Below, piece by piece: positions 22,440 through 33,799 of a stretch of DNA of 64,000 nt. The notes under the pieces are model-generated. The model was not told the origin of the DNA, ran no database searches, and saw only the letters and a program-made list of their open reading frames with translations. Position numbers and translations under genes: made by a program. Every line of letters begins with the position of its first letter. Position 1 is the stretch's first letter. This DNA is from Schizophyllum amplum (Eukaryota; Basidiomycota; Agaricomycetes; Agaricales; Schizophyllaceae), in assembly GCA_007026445.1 (NCBI GenBank), contig VDMD01000106.1, positions 1 through 64,000 on the forward strand, written 5' to 3'.

Positions 22440-25400
22440 CTACGCCTCATCGTCGTCGATGTCCTTGCCGTTTCGCCTGTAGCATCTGCGGCGGGTCGAT
22501 AGTATCAGTATACGTCGATGCAGGCTCAGCGACAGGACACTTCAGGACTTACATCTGACAAACTGTTGCTGGTCCAAGATGACTACGGAGGTAGCGAGGG
22601 CTCCCTAGATGAGTCTGCGTGCGCTTGCACTGAAGTGGCTAGTCAATGACGGTAACTTATATTGACTTCGGTGATGCGTGTCTCGCAAGAGAAAACGAGC
22701 ACAAGGACGCTGCAAAAGGGAGCAGAGACTTACTTGTGCACACAAGCGTTCGCCGCGCTCGTTTGTGAGGAAGTTTGTGACTCTTTCATTGGAGTAAGCT
22801 GTCTCGCGTCAGACTGTGGACACAATACGGAGGAGGGATATACGTACGTCGGCGGATGCCTCCTGTGATTTTGCTGGAAGATTTTGCTGTAGGGCGGGTC
22901 TTCTCTGATGTAGAGCGGGCTTTCTCTGAAAGAGGGATGCGCACCTTTCCCGTTGATCTCACCTTCTTTGAAGAAGAGAGACGCGACGCCGCCGGAGCAG
23001 ACGAGGAAGATGTTGCAGATGCAGTCATCAATATGGAATCCTCGATCCCCTTAGGTATGCGCGGGCGACGGACGCGTTTGCTAGACATTGAAAGGTCATA
23101 GTCCATAGTCGACGACCCAGGCTGGTCGGATGTCAACTGTCGTGTCTCGCTCGTCGATTGCTGTGCCTCGTTCATCGCCTGCTGTGCATCCCCCGTCCGA
23201 TGTTCGGACGCCCTTGCAGACGCGATCCGCTTTCGTGTCGAATATTCATCCGTTGTCTGACTACACTTTCGCTTTCGAGTGGAATTAGTAGCAGACGAAA
23301 GGCGATACCTAGCCCTTCCCCGCGTCGCATCGTCCGTGCGTGAGACATCCTCGCCACACGACGCATCATCGCCGCACAGCGGTGACAACGCATCCTCGGG
23401 TGATGTGGATGTCCTCGACTTTTTCTCAAGCGCCCTCCTCAACGTCTGCCCGGGCGCCGTGGATTCGGGTCCTGCTGGAGATGCGCCTTTTCCTCGTGCA
23501 TGTGTATCCGTTGAAGAACAAGTCAGCAGCGAAGGGCGTGAAGGCGACGAAGAGTGCGATGGGGTGAGGAGCTTCCTGGCGACAGGAAGCGTCTTAACGT
23601 GAGAGCCGGTCTCCACGAGCGCATCGCGCTTCGACTGCGCGCGACGCATGCTGTTGTCAGAGGGCGACGGAAACACGCCAGAGCGCGACGGGATCTCTCC
23701 ACTGCGCGATGGTATCTCGACAGAGCGCGACGAGGTGCTTGCATGGGGGAGAGTGATGGGAGCAGGTGAGCCTTCAGGGTATGCCAAAGTGTGAATGTCG
23801 GACAAGGAGGACAGATCGTCAAGGGACCTTTGGTCTTCCGGCGTCGTAGATCGCATGTTCGCGATATTGGATCGCGTGCCGTTCGTGGTAGAGCTCGTGC
23901 CATTGAAGCCATAGATCTGTGGTATCGCTGATGACTGGCATATTCCGATGGTTGACGGTCCTTGGGTGATCGCTGAACCAATCGTCGTTATCCCCTCGGG
24001 CATGGGTTGAGTGATCGGCTGTGGGGACGTCGACATCGCCGAGGATGGAGGTGGATAGAGGGTTGATCCCGCCGCGACCGGGAGCGCCTTCTTGCTGATT
24101 ATGGCGTGTATGCCGATCATCTGCAGGGAGAGTTCTCGAGCATTTCCTTCAGCTTCCGACACACGAGTCTCAGCTTCCGCCGCACGAGCTTCAGCTGCAG
24201 CTGCCTGCGCTTCAGCCTCAGCGGCACGGTCCTGAGCTGCAGCTGCACGCCCTTCAGCTGCCGACGCACGACCATCAGCTTCAGCTGCATGCGCTTCGGC
24301 TGCAGCAGCACGGGTTTCAGCTTCAGCTGCGCGGGCATTCGTCCGTACCGCAGCTCGTTCGGAGATTCGTATAGCGTCCTGCGACAGGCGGTCAGCGCGT
24401 AGCCAAGTGGGCGGGAAATTTCAACAGGGAGGACTAGAACTTGGCGCACAAAGGATGTAGAGTCCACGTAGGAAGGATGTGGAGTCTACGCAGCAAATAT
24501 GGTAAATTGGTGCAGAAACGATGTTTACGCACCTGGGCCGCAGCGAGTTCCGCGTCTTTCGTGGCCAGCTCAGCATCCTTCGTATCGACGAGGATATTCC
24601 TGGCTTGCAAGTCGACGTCTCGTGACCTCAGATCGGTGTTCCTCTCGTCTAGCTCTCCGCGCGCCTCTTCCAGCTCCTCAAATGTCACCTCCATCTCTCC
24701 GCGCTTCTCTTTCAGTTCTTCGCGCGTCGCTTCCAACTCTCCTTGCGTCGCCTCCAGCTCCCCACGTGTTGTCTCCAGTTCTCCACTCGTCGCCTTCAAA
24801 GCCGCCTTTGCCGTGTCGAGGCGTAAAGCCCCGATCTGCGATGCGCGATCGGCCGCCCGTGACGCGTCCTGAGCCGCTTGTAGGTCGCTGTGAACCATCT
24901 GGAGGTCGCCCCGGGCTGACTGTAGGTCGTCCTGAACCGCCTGGAGGTGATCCTGGGCCGCATGTTAGTACAGGTAGGCTCATCCGGACGCGGGTCACAC
25001 ACCTTGACCTGCTCGAGCTCGGCGCCGAGGACCTCCTTCTGCTTCCTCTCTTCGCCCAGCGCGTCCTTCGTCGCCTTTAACTCCCCCTTCATCGCGTCCC
25101 TCTCTTGCTTCAGAGCCTCTTTCTCCTGCTGCTGCGCATCTCTCTCCTCCTTCATCGTGTCCCTCTCCTCCTGCATCGCGTTCCTTTCCTGCTTCCATGC
25201 GTCCCTCTCCTCCCTCATTGCCTCCCTCCCCGCTTCTATCATCTCCCTCCCCGCCTCCAACTCTTCAACTCGCTTCGCGAGCTTCCCATTGCGGCGCTTG
25301 AGCACGTCAAGGCCCGCCTGGCCGCGGGCGTTGGCGCGCTGGAGGGAGGCGAGGGCGGTTTCGAGCTCTTCGACGGATCGAGGTGTTGTGTCGGCATGAA

Positions 25401-25794
25401 GGGAGGGTGTCTGCGAGGGATGAGAGAGTGCCGTCTGCGAGGGATGCGGGAGAGGTGTATGGACGTCGTAGGGAAGGGGTGTCTGGGTGTCGTGGGGCAA
25501 GGAGGGGGTCTGCGTGTCTTGAGGCAGAGATGATGTAGTGTTCTGCGTAGAATCGGTCGCCCGTGGGCTGCTCGTTGCACGTGTGTTGCTGGGCATCGCG
25601 CCGTGGCCTGCGCTGCTCGTTGCGTCTTCGCGTGTGTCGCTCATCGTGTCGTCGCGCGCTCTGCCCGTCGCGTCATCGACGCGGGCTCTGCTCGTCGCGT
25701 CATCTTCGCGCGCTTTGCTTGTCATGTCATCGACGCATGCGCTGCTCCTTCGATCGTGGACGCGTCGTCGATCCGTGCTACCACCGGGCGACAT
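22440..25794 (-). CDS. Coiled-coil protein with a C-terminal GATA-like zinc finger
   Basis: CDS complement join 22440-22485, 22553-22629, 22734-22798, 22848-24378, 24533-24952, 25003-25794; all phases agree; about 976 residues if ATG 25794 is the start (the frame stays open further upstream). Order: Ser/Thr/Asp-rich repeats near the N-terminus, a charged coiled coil (EERDAWKQERNAMQEERDTM and on), a second coil rich in GELEATQGELEATREEL units, nine 7-residue Ala/Glu heptads, a long Ser/Arg-rich basic region, then RLCAQCKRTQT and VCQICYRRNGKD. The CxxC-about 24-CxxC spacing and the VCQICYRRNGK end resemble a GATA-type finger (LCNACGLYYKLNG in the family), but the tryptophan after the first pair is absent. 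Likely a nuclear DNA-binding or scaffold protein; that role is inferred. Introns of 154 and 104 bp are longer than others here. Confidence 0.7.
24145..24333 (-). repeat. Nine tandem 21-bp units encoding heptads
   Basis: Each unit encodes seven residues of the type RAAEAET, RAAAAEA or RASAAEG, a near-perfect Ala/Glu coiled-coil heptad array. Confidence 0.85.
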
Positions 25795-25962
25795 CGACGT
25801 GGAACGTTGGCCGGTGTGGGATGAGAATAGTAGGCGCCCAGGCGCGCCGCCCAGGAACGTTTGCCAGCGAGGAATTGACGTTTCCCGTGTGAACTGAGGA
25901 TAGCCGATGTGGGGTGAGGTTAGACGCCGAGGCGCGGTGAGAAAATCCGAGGCCTTAGGCAA

Positions 25963-27110
25963 TCGACAAGATTTATGCGGCGGAGGACGCGAGAGGTGTC
26001 GAGGACGACACGAGCGTGTAGATGAGCGGACAATCAGCGTCCCGTAAGTAGGTTCACAGGCCTGACATTCCGTGTGTCAGGCCCCAAATACCGTTCAGTT
26101 TAAGCTCATGATCAGGCGGTGAATGATAGGAACTCGAAAGCGCGCAACTCGAAAGCGCCGCGGTAATAAGTAGGAAACGGGATCTACATACTGGGCGATG
26201 GAACTGGATATCTAACCAGGGCACTGATAGATTCAGAAGTCGAATCAAATAGATTCTGGAGGAAAATAAGCACCGAAGGCGTACGGAAAGATGCCCGTTG
26301 CCGTGCTCGTCGACGAGGACGCGACACGCCGACGGCGCGCGCGTCTGATTCCCACGGCGGCTGGATCCCGGGTCGGCGAGTGCCGAAATCACGCGCGCTG
26401 CAACCTCGGGCTGCTGCTGCGACTCCGAGCTGCAGCCTACTTTGACCGCGGCTATTGGCATTGTATTGGCATATGTGTAGGGTCACAGAATAACAGCACA
26501 GATGGATAGAGCTCTTTTTTATCTATCTAATTGTCATAATATCCCTCCTCGCTGTCGCGCGCCACAGCGCACAGCCAGAATACGGACCACGACGTTTTAT
26601 TTGAACTCCTTCATGAGTGGCAGATGATGACTAAGCAGTGGCTTTGTTGTCGCTACCACCATCACCGTCGACGACGTTCCCACCTGCATGCCCCTCGCTT
26701 CTCTATGTCCCCCCCCTCTCCTCTTACCTCCTCCCCTGTAGGGACTTACAATGCTTCCCGATCTGCTCAGGCTACAGAAGGCGTGTCGATCGCGATGACC
26801 GTCGGGGCCAGTGGAGAGCGGTTCGCCTATGTCAGGAGAACGCGCTGCTGACGCGCCACGAAACAAATCAAGGTGCGTCGGGACGTTCTGGCAGTAACAA
26901 CGAGGTAACACACCTGCAGAGTCCTGTCCCGGCCCACCTTTTTCATTTTTTTAAACATTCTCCACTGTTTCCTCTACCGCGCACAACCTCCACGTCTCCG
27001 CCGCACCCGTACGCAAGCATTACTACTGCCCCCCTGCTTGTACCGGCATCATCCCGTTCACATGCCCATCAGCCGCCCGCCATTCGCGCTGATCTTTAGA
27101 CCCCTGCACC
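25963..27110. other. No supported gene
   Basis: Scattered frames on both strands, none with motif or intron support. AT-richer patches at 26.2-26.3 and 26.5 kb suggest promoter-type spacer. Confidence 0.3.
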
Positions 27111-27722
27111 ATGCTCCGCCCGAAGTTTCCAGTCAGTCCGCCACACACCGTTCCCGCCGAACAGGCCGTCGAGCAGCACGAGTCAAAGGGGCTCAGCTCA
27201 AAGGGGCTCAGCAGGTGTGCCGCGGCGGCGGTCCGACAGGCGGAGTGGCAGAGCCCGACAAACGCAGACACCGGCTCGGTGCCCTCCATAGCGCTACGCG
27301 CCCGCACCCCACCCAAGCGCGCCGCAGCCGCCACCTCGCCTGCGTCACCTCGCCTGCCCGTGCATTCTGTCCCACGATCCGGGCGCCTCTCCTCCTTGAC
27401 CTCATGGGCGCCCCCCGCGCTCGAACTCGACCGCATCACCTGGACCCTGCGGCGACGGCGTCCGCCCTTTTCTACATCAACCACCCTTGCCTTACCGTCC
27501 ACCACTCCCACCCCGGGGCGCGGGTCGGGGGACGGCTCCACGTACAACTGGTGGCTACCATCCTGTCGCCCGCCGTACATCTTATTGACCACGCTTCCCT
27601 CAGTCGATGTTCTGATTGTTCGTTCTCTCTCGGCCGTCCATAGTGTATGGGCTATGTATATGATCTGTCGGTGGGCTATGTATATGTTCTGTCGGTCCCT
27701 ACCACCACAGTTCCTAGCATAG
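27111..27722 (+). CDS. Doubtful Pro/Arg/Ser-rich ORF
   Basis: An ATG-started frame of 203 codons, rich in Pro, Ala, Arg and Thr, with a small internal duplication (SKGLSSKGLS). The opposite strand is open too, and the 3' part runs through a non-coding-looking tandem repeat next to a MITE. It may be chance openness in GC-rich DNA. Confidence 0.25.
   Translation: MLRPKFPVSPPHTVPAEQAVEQHESKGLSSKGLSRCAAAAVRQAEWQSPTNADTGSVPSIALRARTPPKRAAAATSPASPRLPVHSVPRSGRLSSLTSWAPPALELDRITWTLRRRRPPFSTSTTLALPSTTPTPGRGSGDGSTYNWWLPSCRPPYILLTTLPSVDVLIVRSLSAVHSVWAMYMICRWAMYMFCRSLPPQFLA
27649..27696. repeat. Tandem pair of 24-bp units
   Basis: Two adjacent copies of GGGCTATGTATATG followed by ATCTGTCGGT or TTCTGTCGGT, differing by one base. 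Confidence 0.8.
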
Positions 27723-27764
27723 ATCTAATAGAATATGTATTTTAAAAGCTTCGTGACGGACATA

Positions 27765-28011
27765 CTGTACCTACCTGTATGGAAGCAACCGTCACAGGTC
27801 ACAGGCCCTCGGTTGCGTTGCCTAGGTCACAGGTCACAACCCCCTCGCGCACCCAACCACCTTCCAAAAGTGGTAATTTGTGGCCAAAAATGCCCCCAAA
27901 AAGGGAATTTTTGGCGGCCCGGCTACGCCGGGCCGCTTGCCGGGGCTCTGGTTGCATCACTTTCCAAGTGTCACACTTCCCAGCCGGTTGCTTCCATACA
28001 GGTAGGTACAG
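27765..28011. mobile_element. MITE, 247 bp, TA target duplication
   Basis: Terminal inverted repeats of 27 bp (CTGTACCTACCTGTATGGAA at the left end, its complement at the right), each flanked by TA. No coding capacity. TA flanks and length fit a Tc1/mariner-type non-autonomous element. Confidence 0.85.
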
Positions 28012-28280
28012 TATCGGCCCGTACGTTCAGATAATCAGCTCCATACCCATGGCTTACCTCGCATTCGCACCGTCATCCCTCGCAGCCTGCTCTGGATCCC
28101 TCCGCATAGGCAGAGACTCGGCGACTTCACTCAGGATTACATCCTAGCTCGCCTCTCTCCGCGCGCAGCAATAGTCCGCTAACTACCTGACATGTACCTA
28201 CTCTTTGTGCAAATTAGTTCCCACTTCTTATGTATACACCCTTCGTTGAGTCAATTACTATGCATTCCACAGGTAACGTA

Positions 28281-30040
28281 TTAATATTGCTGTCTTCCGC
28301 TCAGCCTTGAAGCCTCACGGGCGCGTTGCCGCCGACCTTGCAGATCCTGTGGGAGATCCACATATACCCCCATAGGATAGCTCGCGATACAGATAATCAC
28401 AGCACCGCACGCAATGCAGCCCAACCCAAAGACCAAGGGACGCCAAACATATTCTCCAAACATCGCAGCGTCCATTGACATTGATAGGGCGCCTTTCCAT
28501 GGATGGTAACCTTGATTGTACAGCCGTGCGGAGGCTCGCAGAACACTCAGGACGCCGAGAATGCACTGGACTTCGGCGAGTTCCCCTGTAGCCTGTACTC
28601 GCATGAGATTCGATATTCACAATAGGTTATACAAAATACAAACCTGTCCGAAATGGCTCGTCGCTACTCTGTAAGCCGACCATTTGGCCACTGCGATCAG
28701 CTATCAACAGTCAGTCAGATGGTGATGTTAAAAAATGAGCCAAACCGTCATACATTATAGTAGTCGATGTGGATATTGTGATTCGAGATCTGGTCAAATA
28801 GCAGATACGCGCCATACCATGCATCGGGCGCGGAGGATGTATCGTTAGGTTGAACGTCTTGGGCAACGCCTGCTACGCTCTCGGCAAATTCCGATGGTGC
28901 TACATCGAGACTTGGAGCGGTACAAGGATCAAAAGGCTGATATGAGGCCAATGAGTATGACAGCCAAGGTCCAAGGAAAAACCTGCCTGACCAGTTCGTA
29001 CTGTCTGGCTGACGCCAACGAGGGGATCTCATCAAGCAATGAAGGAGACTGACGGTGAAAACGTATCAGCTAAAAATGTGAGATACATCGGCAAGTCATA
29101 TACGTACCGGACGCATTTGCTGACCGAGAGGCGAAGGAGCGGGAGTGGGCGCTGAGCCCGCTGTGTTCGAAGACTCTGCTTATGCGGTCATGGCTTGTTG
29201 ATCGTCGTTGGAATAGGCTCACCAGATACCAGCCTTTCCAGAGCGCCCAAGCGTGCGGAGATGTCCGCCAATGCTGAATTAGCTTCCTCGTGCATAGTAG
29301 CAGCACGAGCTCTCGCGTCACTGGACCACACAACATATTCCGCCAACGGGTTCAGCCTCTTCATGATCGTCGTTTGAACGCCAATCACGCTCCGCTCGAG
29401 GTTCGCGTGAGCTTCCTGATGATCTGAATTACAGTTAGACGGCTGTAACGATGCACACAGAGCGTCGTACGCACCTCCTCTCGACGTTCGCAGTTCGCCT
29501 ATAACGTCGCGTGACGAGTTGGACAGTAACTGCTGCGTTCGTGTCTCGGTTGCCTCCGAGACGTCCTGCACAAAGGATAGAAACATCTTCTCCAGCTTGG
29601 AGTCCAGGTCTAGAAAAGCGTGAGCTAGGCGTTCCGCTGTTGGGCCACGGCGAACGCACTGGTCCCTTGATTCGCTATGGCAGCATCCATTCGGGTCAGG
29701 TGCTTCTTTATATCGTCCAAGGAGGTCTGAAAATTGTCGAGAATCTGCTGAACGAGATCTTCCAGATGTTGTTGCCTATCTCTGTCGCTTTTCTGTGTCT
29801 GTGGCGTCAATACACGGACAAGCTCGACGACGCTCGCTCACCTGATCCTTCTGTAACTGATGTAATGCGGGCATACCTTCGCTGGAATCTTGAGCTCCGT
29901 CCATGCCCTACTTTGTACTTTGCAGATACGACGTTGAGAGCGACGAAAGAGTACAACAAAGGCATCAAGGCATGGTCACATGCTCCTTTGAAGCGCACAC
30001 GTGCAAGGTCGGATGCCCCGGAGAACTTCAACTAATGCGT
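28281..30040 (-). CDS. Coiled-coil protein with a C-terminal membrane helix
   Basis: Exons I can chain in phase: 29223-29423, 29108-29175, 28983-29048, 28754-28936, 28644-28700 and 28281-28592, with a longer exon at 29475-29798 upstream and another starting beyond 29842. The upstream part is coiled coil (LEDLVQQILDNFQTSLDDIK, LDSKLEKMFLSFVQDVSEAT, ARAATMHEEANSALADISAR), then a disordered Ser/Pro segment, then a C-terminal region with the helix RPLVFGLGCIACGAVIICIA. Inside exon 29475-29798 the frame shifts once near 29640. Layout (coils then C-terminal membrane span) recalls fungal nuclear-fusion KAR5-type proteins, but I do not see the diagnostic cysteine motif, so I leave it unnamed. The intron 28937-28982 has a weak GTTTTT donor and covers a second hydrophobic stretch (WTLAVILIGLISA) that could be coding instead. 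Confidence 0.6.
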
Positions 30041-30379
30041 GATCAAAGAGGTTGACGTAACTCAAGTGTAGTTCGCTCTATGGCTAGAGATAGGTTCCTT
30101 GAGCTGCAACCTCCGGGCTGGTACAAAGCTCCCACTGACAGCAACAAGCGCGGATGAACACTGTCAGGGCTTTATACTTTCGAGGGGTTAACTCAACTTA
30201 TAAGACGGCCATGAGCGCTGTCGATACGAGCAGATTATCCAAACGCCAACTGGAAGCCTGGAAGCTTGTGGACGAAGTCAGAGAGATGATCGAACTTACT
30301 TGAGCCGACATGCTCTCATGTTAAAAGCGCGCTGAGTTAGCAGGGCGGTGAAATTTTGCATACACCACATGTTGCACTT

Positions 30380-31260
30380 GTACCTATATTGTCGTCGCGA
30401 GCTCAGCTATCGACGCGCCCCTCCCGGTCGATTTTCTTGACCTGAACTTTGCCTCCTCATCCAACTCCTCTAACAGCTGCAAACGAGGTCAGTAATTGCG
30501 CGAGGCACGAACACCAAAACGCACCTCATCATCACGTTCCGGACCTTCGCGAATAGCTCGAGCGAAGGGTCCACGCAGGGTGTCCGCGGTTCATCCGGCT
30601 CGACAGGCGTCGCCGCACTACGCACGCTCGCCGCGCTTACGCTCGTCCGGGCTTTGGGCGATCGTTCCTGCTGCCCCGCGAGGTGCCGTCACGCCGACCA
30701 TTATTCGGCGTTGCCGCACCGTTTGTGGGTGTCGCCGCGCCGCTCGCGCCGCACTCCTCGCCGTTCTTCTAGTCCCCCAGGCCCGAAGCGGCCTATTCGC
30801 GCCCTTGCTGACGACGCGCTTTACGCTACGGCCACCTGCAACGCGAACGGCGAGGGCGCTGAGGCCAGCGGGATCTGCGTGGGGAAGCGGGACGTCCTCT
30901 GTGTTCAAAGGGCACTAGCTAGCCCAGTAAAGCTCCTCCGTGCGCTGGACGTGAATGAGAGGCCAGTGAGGTGCCCGATCATGACGCCATTGCCAACGCG
31001 CAGGCAAGAGAGGGCGTCGCTTTGAGGATGAGCAGCCGTCGGGGCTCCACTGGCAGAAACTCTTCTGGAGTGTTACATGGTGATGAATTGACATAGGGAT
31101 GGCGTGGGATGCGATTCTTTGGGCGATCATCGCAGGAAGCGAGTCGGTCGGCTTGTCGTCAAGAAAGGAAAATGGTGATTCTCGCCGTAGAAGAATACGT
31201 CTGCGATAGATGTCAGCGATGTAAGTAACTTGCATGTACTGAGGGTAGTATACGCACCAG
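30380..31260 (-). other. Minus-strand gene-like fragments
   Basis: A likely last exon (30398-30478) encodes LLEELDEEAKFRSRKSTGRG behind a GTGCGT intron of 47 bp. Upstream to 30.9 kb the frame is GC-rich and Arg/Ala-rich. Another piece at 31190-30930 reads ESPFSFLDDKPTDSLPAMIA. I could not join them. Confidence 0.3.
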
Positions 31261-31357
31261 GCTATTCGAGAGTAAGTGCTTGGAAGAGGGACGTCGAGCG
31301 AGTTTTGCAGCTGAACGTCAACCGCCTCATGACATGCACACTGTAACGCTGTTGTAG

Positions 31358-31891
31358 ATGGGGTGCACGACGATCAGGGGCAGGAGACGCAGACCTTCGA
31401 GCGTAGATGCCGCTTGCGCTGAGCCGGATGCGCATGTGCTGGTTCATCTGGAAACCATCGCGTTGCTTGTCGAGGGAGAGGTGTTAGCACTTGAAGGTGC
31501 ACTTATGAGGGCCCCGCGCCCAAGTACAGCTGTCACCAAGGCAGTTAAACCTTCGCGTATACGACTCAAGGAACAGAGGCAGTGGACCAGTGAACGGAGA
31601 GGTACGAGAGCCCCATTGATAACTTTCCGCGCTTATCCTTGTAGTGGGAGAGTTGCTGGTGCAGTTGGAATAGCGGACCAGTGGTCTGGCCGGAGGCCCC
31701 ATGATGGTGCAAGTTCAGAGTCCGGCTGGGAGTCTGACCTGCGATTGATGGCCGAAGGAGACGCCGCGCCGCGCTGGAAGGAGCGGGTCAGAGACGCCGG
31801 GCGCACCCTGACAGAAAGAACACGATGGGCGCTGTGCAAGCTTGCAAACATACCTAGACGGCGCAAGCAAGAGGGCACAGGCGCGTCATAA
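31358..31891 (+). CDS. Doubtful 177-codon ORF
   Basis: A frame open from 31358 (ATG) to 31891 with a charged C-terminus (RWKERVRDAGRTLTERTRW, then NIPRRRKQEG). The minus strand is also open in places and may be the true coding strand. No motif and no homologue recognised. Confidence 0.25.
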   Translation: MGCTTIRGRRRRPSSVDAACAEPDAHVLVHLETIALLVEGEVLALEGALMRAPRPSTAVTKAVKPSRIRLKEQRQWTSERRGTRAPLITFRAYPCSGRVAGAVGIADQWSGRRPHDGASSESGWESDLRLMAEGDAAPRWKERVRDAGRTLTERTRWALCKLANIPRRRKQEGTGAS

Positions 31892-32374
31892 CACATGGGG
31901 AGCACCACACTGGGAGCAGAAACACATCGCGCGGGAGGGAAGGGAAGAAGGTCGCCGGATCTAGACTAAGACTTGTAAGCTGATCGCGGTCACGTGCAGT
32001 GAGACCGCACACGGTGACGGAACGCGGGCCAGACGCGAGGCGTGACCATTGCAATTTGCCCTTGCATACCTCTCACCCACGATGGAGAGCCATACCGCCA
32101 AACTACTTCGGAGCGAAGGAAGACCTCCCAGACAGTAGTAGGTCGAGGTAGCGAAAGATTTGGGGAGAAGGGGTTGCATGTCTTCAGCTACGGGCCGTGA
32201 TCGATGGAGAACACAGTAATTTTGGATTACGTCTCGTATTGTGTATACAGCTATTTCACACTTGCCTCCACGTTCGCCGCTTAGCTACACCTCCAGCCAG
32301 GTTTATTGAACTTGGACAATGCCTCCACGAACAAAGCCACATACCAACTATCTGATCCCCAGACTCTGCACGAA

Positions 32375-33530
32375 TCATGCGGTAGCGCTTGGATTGATTT
32401 CGAGGATGCACACGTCCGCTCAGAGGTGAGCATGGTACTAAGCACAAGGAGGAAAGGACGTACCAACAATCAAAGTGGAATTCGCGGGCACGCTGCCCCA
32501 ATTCTCGTTTTTGTAGGCAAATTGGGGTGGAATGGTCACGCAGCGTTCTTCTTTGATCTTCATTCCCGTCAAGGCAGTATAAAGTCCTGCACGCTCCGTT
32601 AGATAAGAGTACGCACAGTCGTTAAGCTTACCCGGTATGGGAACACCCTCCTCCTTGATGCAAAATGTATCCTATATCCCATGAGTCAAGCACTGCAGGT
32701 AGATTATCGATATACCGACTCACATCTGCGGCAGTATAAAACACATTATTTTTTCCTTGGACCTTGCCGTGGATTTGTGCCACTACGACATCTCCGGGCT
32801 TAGTTTCCTCGGTTCCTTCGCCGGAGGTTCGTTTTTCCCAGGTAACCTGAGTTCGCCTGTCCACGGACTCCTTCAATGTAGATGCCCTGCGTAGTAAAGT
32901 TGCCTTCTTTGTTGGGCGGTCGGACTCAGCCTGTGGTGGTGAGAGCTAATGGTTCACGAAACTCCGAGGGGCTTCACTCACCAGCAATTCAGCAGATGCC
33001 TTGCGACGTTGACGAGGCCGAGAAGCTGTGATGTCTTCGAGTGGATTTAAGACGAGAAAGATGTGAGCACCAAAGGACTGACCAGTGTAGGAACCTGAAA
33101 GGCAGACGGCCCTACAGGAGAAATGAGATCATAGAAAACCAGCGACCCGGACATACAGACCCTGTACCGCCCGTTCCGGTGAATCTGTAAGTATAACCTC
33201 GATGAAGCAAGACCTCCATAACAGCGTTCTCGCGCTGGGAAACATCTCAGGGGTTGTACAAAGGATGGGCGACATAGCTCACTCCATAATCGCTACGAAG
33301 AGTCGCGAGAGGTATCATGCCGCTAGAAAAGCCAGACGCAGGATCGATATACTGCATAAAGACGGTTACAGGCTGAGATTCTTCGCGGAGAGCTGCGTTT
33401 CTGAGGGCAACATCCCCATATTGCAAGACGAGTTCAGAGGTTTGTTGAGGGAGGACGGTGACACTCCTAAGTTCAGAGAAACTTTCAATACAAGGACACA
33501 ACCGCGGTTAATCTCTCACCAAACACCCAT
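32375..33530 (-). CDS. Nucleoplasmin-like FKBP-type peptidyl-prolyl isomerase
   Basis: Eight exons, complement join 32375-32418, 32464-32586, 32632-32671, 32724-32930, 32982-33111, 33161-33234, 33283-33466, 33520-33530; every phase agrees; 270 residues. N-terminus: MGVWSVTVLPQQ, then YGDVALRNAALRE and AVCLSGSYTGQ, the nucleoplasmin-like fold of Fpr3/Fpr4-type nuclear FKBPs. Residues 161-267 are an FKBP domain: KPGDVVVAQIHGKVQGKN, PGLYTALTGMKIKEERCVTI, PPQFAYKN, VPANSTLIVADVCILEINP. Family role: proline isomerisation and histone chaperoning in the nucleus. Odd points: the linker is basic (RPRQRRKASAELL) with no long acidic tract; the protein is shorter than usual; the pocket aspartate after the conserved Phe (VFD in active FKBPs) is replaced (VFY), and the HYTG tyrosine position reads QIHG. 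So catalysis may be weak. A 53-bp tandem duplication lies 120 bp upstream of the start. Confidence 0.8.
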
Positions 33531-33652
33531 TACGATAGGTCACTGAGCGGCGATGGCGCAGGACAAAACTGTTGGCGACGGCAGACGATCTCACAGTCAC
33601 ACGGTCACATGGCTGGTGAGCCCGCTCAACGAGGGTTTACGCAAGGAGACGG

Positions 33653-33758
33653 CATTGATTAGCAGAGGAGAATGAAGTTCACCCGAGCTTCAGGCGGCAC
33701 TATGACATTGATTAGCAGAGGAGAATGAAGTTCACCCGAGCTTCAGGCGGCACTATGA
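33653..33758. repeat. Exact tandem duplication of a 53-bp unit
   Basis: Two identical adjacent units (33653-33705, 33706-33758), starting CATTGATTAGCAGAGGAGAA, upstream of the FKBP-type gene start and so possibly in its promoter. Confidence 0.9.
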
Positions 33759-33799
33759 TAGGCCGCTACTATCAAGCTACATATAAGGGACAGAAACAA

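Noticed and set aside
29511..30035. Plus-strand 174-codon ORF
   Set aside because: It is antisense to a multi-exon coiled-coil gene whose introns and phases fit on the minus strand.
28281..30040. Naming the gene KAR5
   Set aside because: The architecture is similar, but the N-terminal cysteine pattern of that family could not be read, so the name is not justified.
33202..33546. Plus-strand 114-codon ORF
   Set aside because: Shadow of the first exons of the nucleoplasmin-like FKBP gene.
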